Position numbers and translations under genes: made by a program | Shown: positions 11,103 to 22,059 of the stretch, in pieces | Position numbering within the stretch: position 1 is the stretch's first letter | Layout of the letters: each line of letters opens with the position of its first letter | Origin: Ephemerocybe angulata | Lineage: Eukaryota > Basidiomycota > Agaricomycetes > Agaricales > Psathyrellaceae | Reading direction: 5' to 3' | Length of the DNA stretch: 64,000 bases | Assembly: GCA_013368325.1 (NCBI GenBank) | Contig: JAACJK010000163.1 | Coordinates: 620,001 to 684,000 of the forward strand | The notes under the pieces: generated by a model | The model's database searches: none | What the model was told of the DNA's origin: nothing | What the model saw: the letters and a program-made list of their open reading frames with translations, nothing else

Positions 11103-12963
11103 CGGGATTTTTTTTTCTTTTTTTTTTTTTTAAATCCCATTTGATATTCCGGGGCGCAGATGTAATCGACATTTGAGAGAAGAAGAAAGACAGGGCATAA
11201 CACAGCCCCTGGGCGAGATACAGACAGCGGTCCGCCCTGAGGGACGATCGGGGTCCAGCGAAGCCTAGTCCGCACGCCGTGGAGTGCGATGCGTAGACAG
11301 AAAGGAGAGGCCGATTGGCCGCGAGGGCGAAGCCTGAGCGCGCCTTTGGAACCCACTGGCACCACCCACGTTGGAATAGCAAGGCACAGACGCAAGCAGG
11401 AACCCCCAAGCCAAGTCCGAGATGCAGCTGGTTTCACCGAAGCTACTAACTGCACGGCTCCCCAGACCCAGCACCAGGCCGACCCAGAAGCAGGTCGCGT
11501 GAGCAACCTTCCCCCCAGGTCAGCCCGGCGCTGGGTCCCCACCCACGCCCAGACCCGCCCATCCCGCTGAAGGATCGGCACTGGAGAACACCCTGGACAC
11601 ACCCAAGCCTGCCCAAGCCTGTCATCCGACCCCTCGGGGGCAGGCCGAAACCCGAATGAGGTCGGGTTCGCGGCAAGATAGCCAACAAGCTCCTTGAGCA
11701 ATCTCGGAGTCCGCTGGGTGGCAGGAAGGTCAGGGCAACCTTCAAAGACGTGGCGGCGCGTCTGGGTAGGCACACCACACGTGCAGGAGATTTCCTCCGG
11801 GATGTTGAACCGAGAGTAATACTCACTGATCGGGGCGTGGTTGAGAATGCACCTGCACACCCGTGCGCACAAGTGATTATCGTCAGCCACAGAATTAAGC
11901 CAAGCGCCGCCCTTGGCGTACGCTGGCTGGAGGATTGACCCATCAGGGGCGTGAAGCTCTAGAAACTGGCTCCCCCTGTACCCCTCAGCGAGGAACTGGG
12001 TGTGCCAGGAGCTGATAGCAGACTCTGTGACCTTCCGGCGCACATAGTCAAGCGATGTGGGTGGGCATGCCCCCACAGGGACTGCTGGCAGCCCACATGC
12101 ATGCAGGTGCGCGTCGTGCTGCAGGGCCCACTCCAGTTTGGAGGGGACCTGAATGAATTCAATACAATGGTCCACTGAGAGGGCAAACTATGCTGCGAGG
12201 GCCTTGCAGACTGCACGGGAGTGAGCCTGCCCAGAGTGGCCAGAGGGGTCAACTGCCCGCTTCGCTGAAGCGATGTGGTCAGTGAAGATGATGATCTTGT
12301 GACAGTCGTTCCGCTGAAGAGCAGAGGCAACAGCCGCTTGGATCACAAAGAGCTCTGCGTCAGCAGAGAGAACCCTTCCTGCTACCCAGCGGGCAGAGGT
12401 TTTGTCATCCCGGTCACCCTGCGTCATCACGTACACAGAGGCAGCCTGGTGGTGTTCGTTCCTCGGGACAGAGCAGTCTGTTCCAAAGCAGGCAGTGTGC
12501 AGTTCATCCGAAGCTTGCCAATATAAGAGGTCGAGCTCAGCCCAGCATGAAGCCAAGCCTTCTAGGCCCTTCCCCGTAGACATTGAATTCCACTCGTTCT
12601 GAATACAAGTCCATAATTCGAGATCCACGGGCATTCTCCGCACACGGAGCAAATACCTCTGAGAGTTCTCCCAGCTGGTCGCTGGTTTGAGTTATAGTGT
12701 CACGAACGGTCCTCTGGCGCCCATGCCTCGGCAACCAGATCGCGGCACGGTAGTTGGGCTCGGCTGTGCCCCTGAATTCCGCCCCCAGCAACGCTCGCAG
12801 GGGGTGTGTGTCGGACAGAGTGGCTGTCCTAAAGATCGCTCTTTTGGAAAGCTTCTGAAGATGAAGCCGAATGGGGGTGAGCCCTGCCAGGGACTCGACC
12901 CCACAGTGGGGGAGGTGCAGAAGGCACCCGTGATCCAGCATGCCGCTTTACGCTGCATGGATG
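11103..12963 (-). mobile_element. Non-LTR retrotransposon family B, copy 1, 5'-truncated
   Basis: Reverse-strand fragment ending in a poly(A) tail (poly(T) at about 11109-11131). It encodes the end of an RT (SMQRKAACWITGAF) and an RNase H region: YVMTQGDRDDKTSARWVAG, a stretch around DAELFVIQAA with the catalytic Glu, and IIIFTDHIASAKRA. A Cys/His tail, CTCGVPTQTRRHVFEGCP, follows. The 5' end lies at the sequence that in copy 2 is internal (ACATCCATGCAGCG), so it is truncated inside the RT, as is usual for incomplete reverse transcription. It sits inside a Copia-derived region, between an LTR and the Copia integrase. Stops and frame changes show it is inactive. Confidence 0.75.
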
Positions 12964-13279
12964 TGTAGAAATCTGCAGTGGTGAACTGAAGTCCCAATAG
13001 TCAGGGTACTGAACTGAATGTCATTTAAGCGAAATACTACACACCTGAAGTCCCAATAGTCAGGGTACTGAACTAAGGGACTCAGGATGCCTACAGCTGT
13101 GTTTAAACAAGTTGAACAGTCACATGAGAAGTCACATGAGAGATAAGCGGATTAGATATGATAAGGTAGAAGATTAGATGAGATAATAGAGAAAATGCGC
13201 AGATAAGGATGGATAAGGCTGATGTGCCTATGAATAAGGTTGGATAAGAGTGTAGTTACCAAGTCAACTACTCTCAACA
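12964..13279 (-). repeat. Copia-type LTR, apparently complete, reverse orientation
   Basis: On the reverse strand it starts TGTTGAGAG and ends GATTTCTACACA, giving the TG...CA ends of an LTR at about 316 bp. The 3' third holds two near-identical copies of a 30-bp unit around CAGTACCCTGACTATTGGGA. Related but truncated copies are at 494-622 (opposite strand) and 15586-15686. It directly abuts the 5'-truncated LINE B copy at 12963 and the start of LINE B copy 2 at about 13282. Confidence 0.65.
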
Positions 13280-13281
13280 TT

Positions 13282-15408
13282 TGCGCCCTTCATGGGGGGC
13301 GACACCACTGGAGCCGAAAATCTTTTGGAGGTATCTCGGCTTTTTCTTCGACTGCAAGCTCACATTCACAGAGCACCTGCGGTTTTACACCACCAAGGCC
13401 CTCACAACCGTCATGGCTATGAGGATATTAACTCAAATCAGGGTCTTACCCCGAAGCACAAGTGCACTCTGTACCGTGCATGCGTGATGCCTATCGCGAT
13501 GTATGGCCACAGACTGTGGTATTTTGAGGGAGCTAAGAACATCAGTGTTCTTAGGCAACTTACATCCATGCAGCGTAAAGCGGCATGCTGGATCACGGGA
13601 GCCTTCCGCACCTCCCCCACTGGTAGAGCCGAGTCCCTAGTGGGGCTTGCCCCCATCTGGCTTCATCTCCAGAAACTGTTTAAAAGAGCAATCTTCAGGA
13701 CAGCCACTCTGTCTGGTACTCACCCCCTGCAAGCATTGCTGGGGGCGGAATTTAGGGGCACAGCTGTGCCTAACCATCGTGCCGCAATCTGGTTGCCGAG
13801 GCATGGGCGCCAAAGGATCGTTCGTGACACTATAACTCAAACCAGCGCCCAGCTGGGAGAACTGTCAGATGTATTTGCTCTATGCGCAGAGGAGAATGCC
13901 CCTGGATCCCGACTTATGGACTTGTACTCAGAGCGAGTAGAGTTCAATGTCTACACAGGAAGGACCTTGAAGGCTTGGCTTTGCGCCAGGCTGAGCTTGA
14001 CCTCCTCTACTGGCAAGCTTCAGACGAACTGCACACTGCGTGCTTTGGGACGGATTGCCCTGTCCAAAGGAACGAATGCCACCAGGCCGCCTCTGCATAC
14101 GTAATGACGCAGGGTGACTGAGACAACAAGACCTCTGCCCGATGGGTAGCAGGACGGGTTCTCTCTGCTGATGCAGAGCTCTTTGCGATCTAAGCGGCTG
14201 TTGCCTCTGCTGTTCAGCGGAACAACTGTCACAAGATCATCATCTTTACTGACCACATTGCCTTGGCAAAACGGGCAGTGGATCCCTCTGTCCACTCTGG
14301 GCAGTCTCACTCCCTTGCTGTCTGCAGGGCCCTCGCGGTGTGGTTTGCCCTCTCGGCGGACTATTGCATTGAATTTGTACAGGTCCCCTCCAAACTGGAG
14401 TGGGCCCTGCAGCACGACGTGCACCTGCATGTGCGTGGGTTGCCGGCGGTCCCTGTTGGGGCGCGCCCAGCCACATCTCTTGACTATGTGCGCTGGAAGG
14501 TCACAGAGTCTGCTATCAGCTCCTGGCACACCCAGTTCCTCACTGAGGGGTACAGGGGAGCCAGTTCCTACAGCTTCCCACCCCTGATGGGTCGATTCTC
14601 CAGCCAGCGTACACCAAGGGCAGCACGGCTTAATTCTGTGGCTGATGATAATCACATGTGCGCATGGTTGTGCAGGTGCATTCTCAACCATGCCCCAATC
14701 AGTGAGTATTACTCTCAGTTCAACATCCCGGAGGAAACTTCCTGCACATGTGGTGCGCCTACCCAGACGTGTAGCCACCTCTTTGAAGGCTGCCCTGACC
14801 TTCCTTGTACCCGGCGTACTCCCTCTTTGTTGAAGGAGCTCATTGGCTATCTGATTGCGAACCTGACCTCATTCAGGTTTTGGTCCACCCCTGAGGGGGT
14901 CGGATGACATGCTTGGGCAGGCTTGGACGTGTCCAGGGTGTTCTCTAGTGTCGATCCTTCAGCGGGACGGGCGGGTGTGGGAACGAGTGGGGGGCCCGCG
15001 CTGGGTTGACCTGGAGGGATGGTTGCTCACGCGACCTCCTTCTGGGTTGGCCTGGTCTGGGGAGCCATGCAGTTAGTAGCTTCGGCGAAACCGGCCGCAT
15101 CTTGGACTTGGCTTGGGGGTCCCTGCTTGCGTCTGCACCTTCCAACGTTGGTGGTGCCAGTAGGTTCCAAGGGCGCGCTCGGGCTTCGCCCTCACGGCTG
15201 CTCGGCTCTCCCTTTCTGCCTACACATTGCACGCCACAACGTGCGGACTAGGCTTCACTTCCTTATGGGCCGACCACGGCTGTATATCACGCAGGGGCTG
15301 TGTTATGCCCTATCTCTTCTCTCCTAAATGTTGATTATGCTGTAGTAGTTTACGAGCGGTCTGCCTTTGCACCCCGGGATATCAAATAGGATCTAAAAAA
15401 AAAAGAAA
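13282..15408 (+). mobile_element. Non-LTR retrotransposon family B, copy 2, 5'-truncated
   Basis: Forward fragment with the end of an RT (KHKCTLYRACVMPIAMYGHR, then MQRKAACWITGAFRTSPT), an RNase H region (YVMTQGD, then ARWVAGRVLSADAELFAI and KIIIFTDHIALAKRA) and a Cys/His tail (SCTCGAPTQTCSHLFEGCP). It ends in GGGATATCAAATAGGATCT plus an A-rich tail at about 15395-15408. The longest open stretch is 13292-14104. A TGA follows YVMTQGD and a TAA interrupts the RNase H, so it is inactive. It stands head to head with copy 1, giving a large imperfect inverted repeat around the LTR at 12964-13279. Confidence 0.75.
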
Positions 15409-15420
15409 ATGCTTGGTGAA

Positions 15421-15445
15421 CACAGACACAGACACAGACACAGAG
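15421..15445 (+). repeat. Short ACAGAC microsatellite
   Basis: About four tandem copies of the hexamer ACAGAC lie directly behind the LINE B poly(A) tail. Simple repeats often grow from such tails. The following bases to about 15585 carry no recognisable feature. Confidence 0.7.
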
Positions 15446-15585
15446 CTGAGCTGAAATCGTATGTGGATTGACTCAGGAAACATGTAAACTACGTGCGACA
15501 TGTTCTAGATGATATGATTGAAACTCCGATCAAATGTCGTAGTCATCTGATCCAAACAAGGACCAAACAACCCGAATTCAACATA

Positions 15586-15686
15586 AAGTAGATGAGATAA
15601 TAGAGAAAAATACGCAGATAAGGATGGATAAGGCTGATCTGCTCATAGATCAGGATGGATAGTTACCAAGTTAACCACTCTCAACA
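15586..15686 (-). repeat. Copia-type LTR fragment (5' part)
   Basis: On the reverse strand it starts TGTTGAGAGTGG and follows the first 100 or so bases of the LTR at 12964-13279, including the GATAAGG/CCTTATCC-rich part. It then loses similarity. It joins the Copia integrase fragment on its right after a deletion of everything between integrase and 3' LTR. Confidence 0.6.
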
Positions 15687-15689
15687 AGA

Positions 15690-16084
15690 GGACCACTTGT
15701 CGTCATGCAGAGCCTTGGAGCTTTCGAAGGCCCCAAATGTCTCGCTCTTCCTCCTGAGGATGTAGACAATCTGATAGCACGTGAAGTCATTGATGAACGA
15801 GACCCAGTAGCGATAGCCCTTGGGGTAGACATAGACAAGGGGCTACAAAGGTCTGAGTGGATGAGCTCAAAGAGGACAAGGGCACAATGGCCAGTGAAGG
15901 AGAAGGGCGCAGAGTGCATCTTGCTAGCCAGGCAAGGCTCGCAGATGGGATTGCGGGTAGCAGAGGAGGTGAGAGAAATACCTGTGGCTAGACCGCCAGA
16001 GGCGAGCTTGTGGATGTCTGCAGAGTTGTGGTGACAGAGCGTGCTCGTGCCAGAGCTGTAAGTCGAGCGGGCATCTGGGCTCGT
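15690..16084 (-). pseudogene. Copia integrase fragment
   Basis: Reverse-strand remnant with the integrase zinc finger region (STLCHHNSADIHKLASGG ... CEPCLASKMHSAPF) and HSDLCSPLSMSTP, followed by pieces of the core. It ends at KSLHDDK-like sequence fused to the LTR. It is the same family as the Copia copies at 6818-11102, and a separate copy. Confidence 0.7.
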
Positions 16085-17986
16085 ATCATATGGGTGGGGG
16101 ACTTCAACCGCCACCACCCAATGTGGGACAATGACAAGGACGACCGGCTTTTCATGAGGAAAGTGCTAGACGATGCAGAGGAACTAATATGATTCACAGC
16201 AAAGTGGGGAATGGAACAGGCGCTGGCAAAAGGAACGCCAACACTCGAGCACAGCGCAACAAAGCTCTGGACGAGGCCGGACAATGTCTGGATGACATCG
16301 CACTCCATGACAAGGCTGATCAGCTGCAACACTCGACACGACCTTCGACCTCCCACGACCGACCATGTGCCAGTAGCGATGATATTGGACATGAGGAGAG
16401 TAGAGGCGCCAGAGGTCAAATACCAGAATGACCGACTGGGAGGAGTTCGCGATGGTCCTAGAAGCCGAAACAGCAGGAATGGATCCAGGAGCTCTGATCA
16501 CCAACGAGGAAGAGTTCAACGAAAGGCTATCAGCACTCACAGCGGCGATTCAAAGGACGGTCGAGAAGGTGGTACCCAAGAGCAAGCCCACCAGCTACAC
16601 GAGACGATGGTGGAACAAAGGGCTAGAGAAGATAAGGAAAAGAAAGCAAAAGCTAAGTCGCACTCATGCCAAGTACTGAGACCTGCCAGACCACCCCTCA
16701 CATAAGGCCTACAGGGACTTCGGGGTATGATACGCAGAGGCAATAGCAGAATCGAAGAAGCAGCACTAGACGGAGTTTTTAGAGGACACGGCGGCAGAAG
16801 AGATGTGGACAGCGAACAACTACTTCAAGCAGTCAGTGGGAGACGGAGGATGCCAAAGGATCCCAACACTTAAAGTGCCCAATGGAGATGGAACATACAG
16901 ACTAGTGACCACCAACGACGAAAAAGCTGAGACGCTCACAAAAGGGTTCCTCCTCCAGAAACCCGACGACAAGACGAGGAGGACGACAGGCAAGAATACC
17001 CAGAGGCCATGAGGGCAGCCATCCCCATTGACATCAACCGAATATGCGACCATATGAAGAGACTAGCGCCCTACAAGGCACCAGGACTGGACGGGATCCC
17101 CAATATTGTCCTGAAGGAGAACAACATCGCCATAGCCATGCACCTCGTCCCAATCTTCAACGCCGTCTTTGAACTCGGCGTCTACTACCAGGAATGGAGG
17201 GACTCGATCACATGCATGCTACGGAAGCCGGGCAAACCATCCTACCAAGTGGCCAAAGCATACCGTCCTATCGCCTTGATGTCAACGATAGGGAAGCTAC
17301 TATCATCCATCATCGCAGAGAACATCACCTGCATCATCAAGACAGAGGACTTACTGCCCGACACACACTTCAGAGGATGACCAGGAAGGACAACAACAGA
17401 CGCACTGCAACACCTAGTGGGAACCATCAAGGAAGCATGGCAGAAAGGAAAGGTGGTCTCGGTCCTATACCTGGACCTCGAGGGTGTGTACCCGGCAACA
17501 AAGAAGCTGCTTCACAACATGAAGAAGAGGGCGATCCCAAAACAGTACGTGCAGATGGTGGAGATGATGCTGACCAACAGGAGAACCCGACTGAAGTTCG
17601 ACGACTATATCTCGGACTTCATCAAGATTGACAACGGGATAGGGCAGAGATGCCCTCTCTCAATGGTACTGTACATCATCTACAACGCTGACCTACTGAC
17701 CATACCAAACTGGCCAGAGAAAGACGCAATAGGATATGTGGATGATGCTATCTTCATCGCCATTGGCGAGACATTTGAAGAGACAACGGAAACACTCAGG
17801 GATATGATGGAGAGGCCGGGCGGAGGGAACAAGTGGTCGAAGGACCATAACTCGAGATTTGAAATGTCGAAAGTGGCGGTCATGCACTTCTCAAGATGGA
17901 GAACAAAGCCAGGAGGAGCCACACCAGGTGAGATGCTACACAAAAGAGCACCCCCGCTAATGATAAATGGAACACAGATCAAATGA
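16085..17986 (+). pseudogene. LINE A copy 2 ORF2: endonuclease end and reverse transcriptase
   Basis: The endonuclease C-terminus (GDFNRHHPMW, then TDHVPVAMIL at about 16360) is followed by the linker, the RT block APYKAPGLDGIPNIVLKENN (17009-17380), YRPIALMSTIGKLLSSIIAE, and an open 189-codon stretch (17417-17986). That stretch has VLYLDLEGVYPA, the fingers motif RRTRLKFDDYISDFIKIDNG, and catalytic GYVDDAIFIAIG. A TGA at about 17378 interrupts the frame, in the region where copy 1 also changes frame. Catalytic Asp residues are present. Confidence 0.75.
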
Positions 17987-19560
17987 GTGGACAAATACAA
18001 CTACCTCGGCATGGTCCTAGACCCGGAGCTACGCTGGAAGGCACAGGTGACGAAAGCAGTGGTGAAAGCGACAACATGGGTGATGATGTACAGAAGACTG
18101 ACGAAGCAGCACTCGGGACTCACCATGGACCTCATGCGCCAGTTATACAAGGCGGTAGGGATACCAAAAATGACATACGCAGCAGACATCTGGTACATCC
18201 CGCTGGAGAAGGCACCAGGGGGGAAGAAGAGAGTCAGATCAGCAGACGCACTGAAGTGGATGGCGAGAGTACAGCGAATAGCAGCCATCGCAATCACAGG
18301 AGCACTGGGATTGACGGCAGGGGACATGCTCGATGCGCACGCAGGTATCGAGCCGATGGAAGTGCAGCTGCTGACAATACACAGGTGTGCATAACACGCC
18401 TGTGCACCCTCCCGAAATGTCATGCACTATCCACTCACATCCGACAGGCACACCGGAAGAGAGACCAGAAATTCTCAAACCCCACGCCCATCCAGATGAT
18501 GGCACAGCGATACGACACCGACCCGACGAAGACTGAAAAGATATCGCTGAAGGCAAGAGCCCCTGACCACCACCCAACATTCACCATACAGATAGCGAAG
18601 AGCCGAGAGGACTCCATAGCCCACGAGAAAGCAGACGACGCACCCATACGCATCTACCCGGGTGGATCGGGGATAGACGAACAGACAGGCGCAGCAGCAA
18701 TTCTATACCGAGGCAAAGAAACGGAACCGGAACACGTAGTGCAATATCACCTGGGACTGAAGGCCCACCATTCAACATACAAAGCCAAATGGGTAGGGGT
18801 GATACTGGGGGTATGGCTACTGATATCAAAGTCTAGCATACGGCGAGAGATCGGAACGACAAAGATCAGCATATATACAGACAACCAAAGCATCCTGAAG
18901 GCCATGAGATCCGGAAGACCAGAACCAGCACAATACCTGCAGGACGAATTCTTCAAGCTAGTGGACATGGTATCGAATGATGGACAGAGGAGGGAGAAGT
19001 TCACACTGAAGTGGATATCAGCGCACAGCAACATGACAAGGAACGAGAGGGTCGACGAGGAGGCCAAGAAGGCAGCAAGGGGAGAGACATCGTTCGTCAT
19101 GAGCCTACCCCTGCTCCTACGACCAGGCCTGCCAAGAAGTATCTTGTCTCTCAAGGAAGAGGTCAAGAAGGAGGCAAAGAAGAGATGGATAGGGATATGG
19201 GAGGAGTCGAAGAGGAGTGAGGGATTCAAAGAAATCGACACTGTTCCCCTTTAAACAATATAGGAAATACACAAGCGAGCTGACGAGAGCCCAAAACTCC
19301 ATGCTAGTGCAGACCCAGTTGGGACACATCCCACTAAACGGATAGCTCCACATACGGAAGAAGGCCGAAACAAACCTGTGTGAGAAATGTCACTCGGGGA
19401 AGAAGGAGATGCTGGAACACTTCTTATATGTGTGCCCAGCGTACAGGGCGCCCCGGGCAGAAATGCTCAATGAACACGGGAGGGACAAGAAGGACATGAA
19501 GAAGATCATGGGAAGCTACGAGCATGTACGAACACTCATACAGTATGCCAACAGAACAGG
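17983..19560 (+). pseudogene. LINE A copy 2 ORF2: RT thumb, RNase H and zinc tail
   Basis: The thumb region (MTYAADIWYIPLEKAPGGKK, frame of 17987-18394) leads to an RNase H with IYPGGSG (copy 1 has IYTDGSG, so the first catalytic Asp is lost here), EAEWVG-equivalent KAKWVG (the Glu has also changed), YTDNQS and WISAHSNMTRNERVDEEAK. The tail retains CEKCHSGKKEMLEHFLYVCP. Loss of the Asp and Glu means the RNase H would be dead even if the frame were open. Confidence 0.7.
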
Positions 19561-19682
19561 GAGATTCACCCTATTATGAAAGAGACGGACATACGAGGAG
19601 CAGAATGAGCAAAGAGAAGAGAGAAACAGGAAGTAGAAGAGGAGAGGGAGAAGGACAACCAGTAGGCAACAAGACAGACAGT

Positions 19683-19704
19683 GGCGGCGCGCAAGCGCGC
19701 CGCC
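19683..19704 (+). other. Perfect GC hairpin in LINE A 3' UTR
   Basis: Two 10-base perfectly complementary arms (GGCGGCGCGC and GCGCGCCGCC) are separated by AA. They follow the RNase H/zinc tail of LINE A copy 2. Structured 3' ends can be recognition signals for LINE reverse transcriptases. Copy 1 has only a weak counterpart (about 1205-1230), so the role is uncertain. Confidence 0.5.
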
Positions 19705-19928
19705 GAGGGCGGTAAAACCCACCCAACCATACCACCACACCCCAGGCCTGCTGCTGCCGTCGCTCAGCGAGACAGAACAGGGGCCGAGCTGAAAGGCAGG
19801 GTGCCCGACAGAACAAAGCCGCCCGTATGGAGGCCCGAAGACAGGAACAAGAAGAGAACAAGTGGGCAATGGCGTGCAAAGGTAGTAGTCTCAAACAGCA
19901 TTTCCGTGCTGGACCTGCAGGGGCGAGG

Positions 19929-20741
19929 GAGTACTTTACACTCCCCCACCTGTTCACGTGGACTCCACAAAGAATCCAGTGGCATACCAGTGGACTAGAA
20001 GCCAAATTTTTGGCAGGGCCCCTGCCAAAACCAGTCCACGAACAGTCCACGAGCAGTCCACACCCATTGCCAGGCTCTGTGGAGTCCATGTGGACTCTGG
20101 TTGTGGACTGAAGCCACTGGACTCATGTGGACTACCACTGGACTAAAACCACTGGACTGAATGTGGACTACTGCTGGACTGCCACTAATGACTATTTTTG
20201 GTCCCATCATTTTTATTATATAATACCATTGTTATTGTTTTGTAGTGTTGATGCTATGAAATAACTAAGCAATTAGTTAAAAACTAGTCTTACAATCTGC
20301 AAAATGATTTCCAAGCATCGACTTTGCAATCTAAAAATAGGATATGGTATAGGGTATAGCCTAATTACAAGGTGAAATATACACCAGATAGCCTAGTAGT
20401 TACACTCACAGCAAAAGCTTAGTAATAGCTATTTCCCAAGGTCTCAGGTTCAATCCCGGGGCATTCTATTTATTGTCTTTCTGTCAAAAGTAGAGATCAT
20501 AAGAGTTCACATGGAGTCATGTGGACTCCATGTGGACTCCACTGGCTTGGGAATGGATATAAACTCTAAGTCTAATGTGGATTGGCTGTGGAGGGGGGGT
20601 AGACTGATTGTGGAGGGGGTATGGACTCCACATGGACTCCACAATGAGTCCACTAGTCAGAGTCTATAAAATACTGAGAGTACACTGGTAGACCGGTGGA
20701 CTCTGGGCAGTCCACGTGAACAGGTGGGGGACTGAGAATTA
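19929..20741. mobile_element. Non-autonomous TIR element, TGGACT-rich, 813 bp
   Basis: The ends are inverted copies (CTCCCCCACCTGTTCACG at left; CGTGAACAGGTGGGGGA at right). The element is flanked by an 11-bp direct repeat CAGGGGCGAGG (19918-19928 and 20742-20752). The flanks join cleanly into LINE A 3' UTR sequence, so this is a dated insertion. The inside is packed with TGGACT/AGTCCA words and contains the SINE-like repeat. No transposase is encoded. The element at 29204-30622 has related ends (ACTTCACACTCCCC) and shares an internal stretch around TGCAAAATRMTTTCCAARCA. Confidence 0.65.
20335..20580 (+). repeat. tRNA-derived SINE-like repeat, copy 2
   Basis: Forward copy of the repeat at 1-265. 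The A box TAGCCTAGTAG (20389-20399) and B box GGTTCAATCC (20447-20456) are spaced as in Pol III genes. They are followed by ATTGTCTTTCTGTCAAAAG and a TGGACTCC-rich tail. It lies wholly inside the TIR element 19929-20741. Either it is a SINE carried as a passenger or the TIR element itself has a Pol III-like core. Confidence 0.55.
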
Positions 20742-20760
20742 CAGGGGCGAGGAGCCGTCG

Positions 20761-21068
20761 CTAGTGTTCACCATGGGTTTTGGAAACCCGTGACCCGCAG
20801 GCTGGGTTGCGGGTGCAGGCCGGGTCCGGGTCATCATTCCCAGACCCGCTCCCTTCAAAACGAGCCCAAGAACGGCCCAATCGGCCAGAAATTGGGTGAG
20901 ATATGAGTCCTTGTGAAAAGACTCATATCTCGCCCAAAACCTGGCCGATTTGGCCGTTTTTGGGCTCGTTTTGACGGAAATACCCGCGCACCACGGGTAC
21001 GGGTCATGCCCGGGTCCAGGTATGGTGCAGTGCCACGGGAGCCATGGGAAACCCGTGGTGATCACTAG
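20761..21068. mobile_element. 308-bp MITE with strong central hairpin
   Basis: TIRs are CTAGTGTTCACCATGGGTTT and, inverted at the right end, CTAGTGATCACCACGGGTTT. The flanks GAGCCGTCG and GGCCCGTCG form a degenerate 8-9 bp target duplication. They rejoin into LINE A 3' UTR sequence when the element is removed. The centre (20855-20974) is a long inverted repeat whose arms include AAAACGAGCCCAA and GAGATATGAGTC and their complements. Length, TIRs and an approximately 8-bp duplication fit a hAT-like MITE, but no transposase is visible to confirm it. Confidence 0.65.
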
Positions 21069-21211
21069 GGCCCGTCGCAGGGGCAGAGATCATACTAAGC
21101 GGGCAAGATACTAGGGGTCTCAAAGGATAGATTACACTACACTATGAAGCACTGTCCTACATAGAGCGTGCTCTCACGGTCATAAATCTGGGATATCAAA
21201 AAAAAAAAAAT

Positions 21212-22059
21212 CTATTTTCAATCTCAAGAACAAGTTGAATAATTAAAATCATATTTTGAGCCCATAATCGAATACAGAAACCTATCCCTTTCCTTCCACA
21301 CAGGTGATGCTGCTTCTCCCATATTGTGTTGACCTTGTAGAACAGACTTCAGTGGGGAACAGGAAAGTCCTCCTTGGCATTTGAGTGAGTAAGATGTTGT
21401 GGTTAGGAAGAAAAACAAGCTAGCATGTCATAACCGCCCCAGCAATGTGCCAAGCATGCCTGATGGGAGTCTATTACTTTTGATCTGTAGGAGTAACAAG
21501 AAAATAGACAGAAATACCTGATGGAGAAATTTCAGTGAACTCAGCTGTGAATAATCTTGCTTGACAAATGCCCTCTAATTGACCTCAGGGTCCTCTTGCT
21601 TCAGATGCAGTTCTTAACAAGTTATTCTCGCATATACTATGTCACCAGACCCTGAGGTATGTTTTTCAATAACTGTGGCAACCCATAGTATTTGCACAAT
21701 ACAAGCAGGGTGCTCTTTATTGTCTCACTGATCTGGTGCATGATGTGTCTAATGGCATCACTTAAGGGCATCTCCAAAAGTGCAACAGGTTCTCTATTTA
21801 TCATGCCATCAACATTTCATTGGGCTCTGAAAGCCTTGCCCCCTGTTGAATTGCAGCTGGCAAACATAGCGCAGAGAAGAGTGCAAGTTGATGAATGCAT
21901 GAATGGTAAGCAGGTTCAATGGGTCTGGGTAAGAGATGGTTGATGTCCACAATGAAGAGAAGTGAAGTCTCTGACAATAAGTCTCTCATCTCTGAGGACG
22001 ATGATTCCAGGGCTGAGGTAGGACATCTGCCCTATTATCTGGAGTCTGTCTGGTTATGC
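21212..22059. other. 848 bp without recognisable gene
   Basis: Unique-looking sequence between the LINE A poly(A) tail and the 2.65-kb TIR element. Short open stretches on both strands show no recognisable motif. It may be the remains of an older element or gene, but nothing supports a call. Confidence 0.5.

Larger units (their letters stand above)
16085..21211 (+). mobile_element. Non-LTR retrotransposon family A, copy 2, 5'-truncated, with two nested TIR insertions
   Basis: It begins inside the endonuclease (WVGDFNRHHPMWD at about 16089) and runs through RT, RNase H and a 3' UTR to a poly(A) at about 21199-21211. Its 3' UTR can be aligned to copy 1 (reverse of 836-1020). That alignment shows that 19929-20741 and 20761-21068 are insertions, because the bases on both sides of each join into the copy-1 order. 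A perfect GC hairpin (GGCGGCGCGC-AA-GCGCGCCGCC, 19683-19704) lies in the 3' UTR. It is less decayed than copy 1 but still has stops and frameshifts. Confidence 0.85.
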
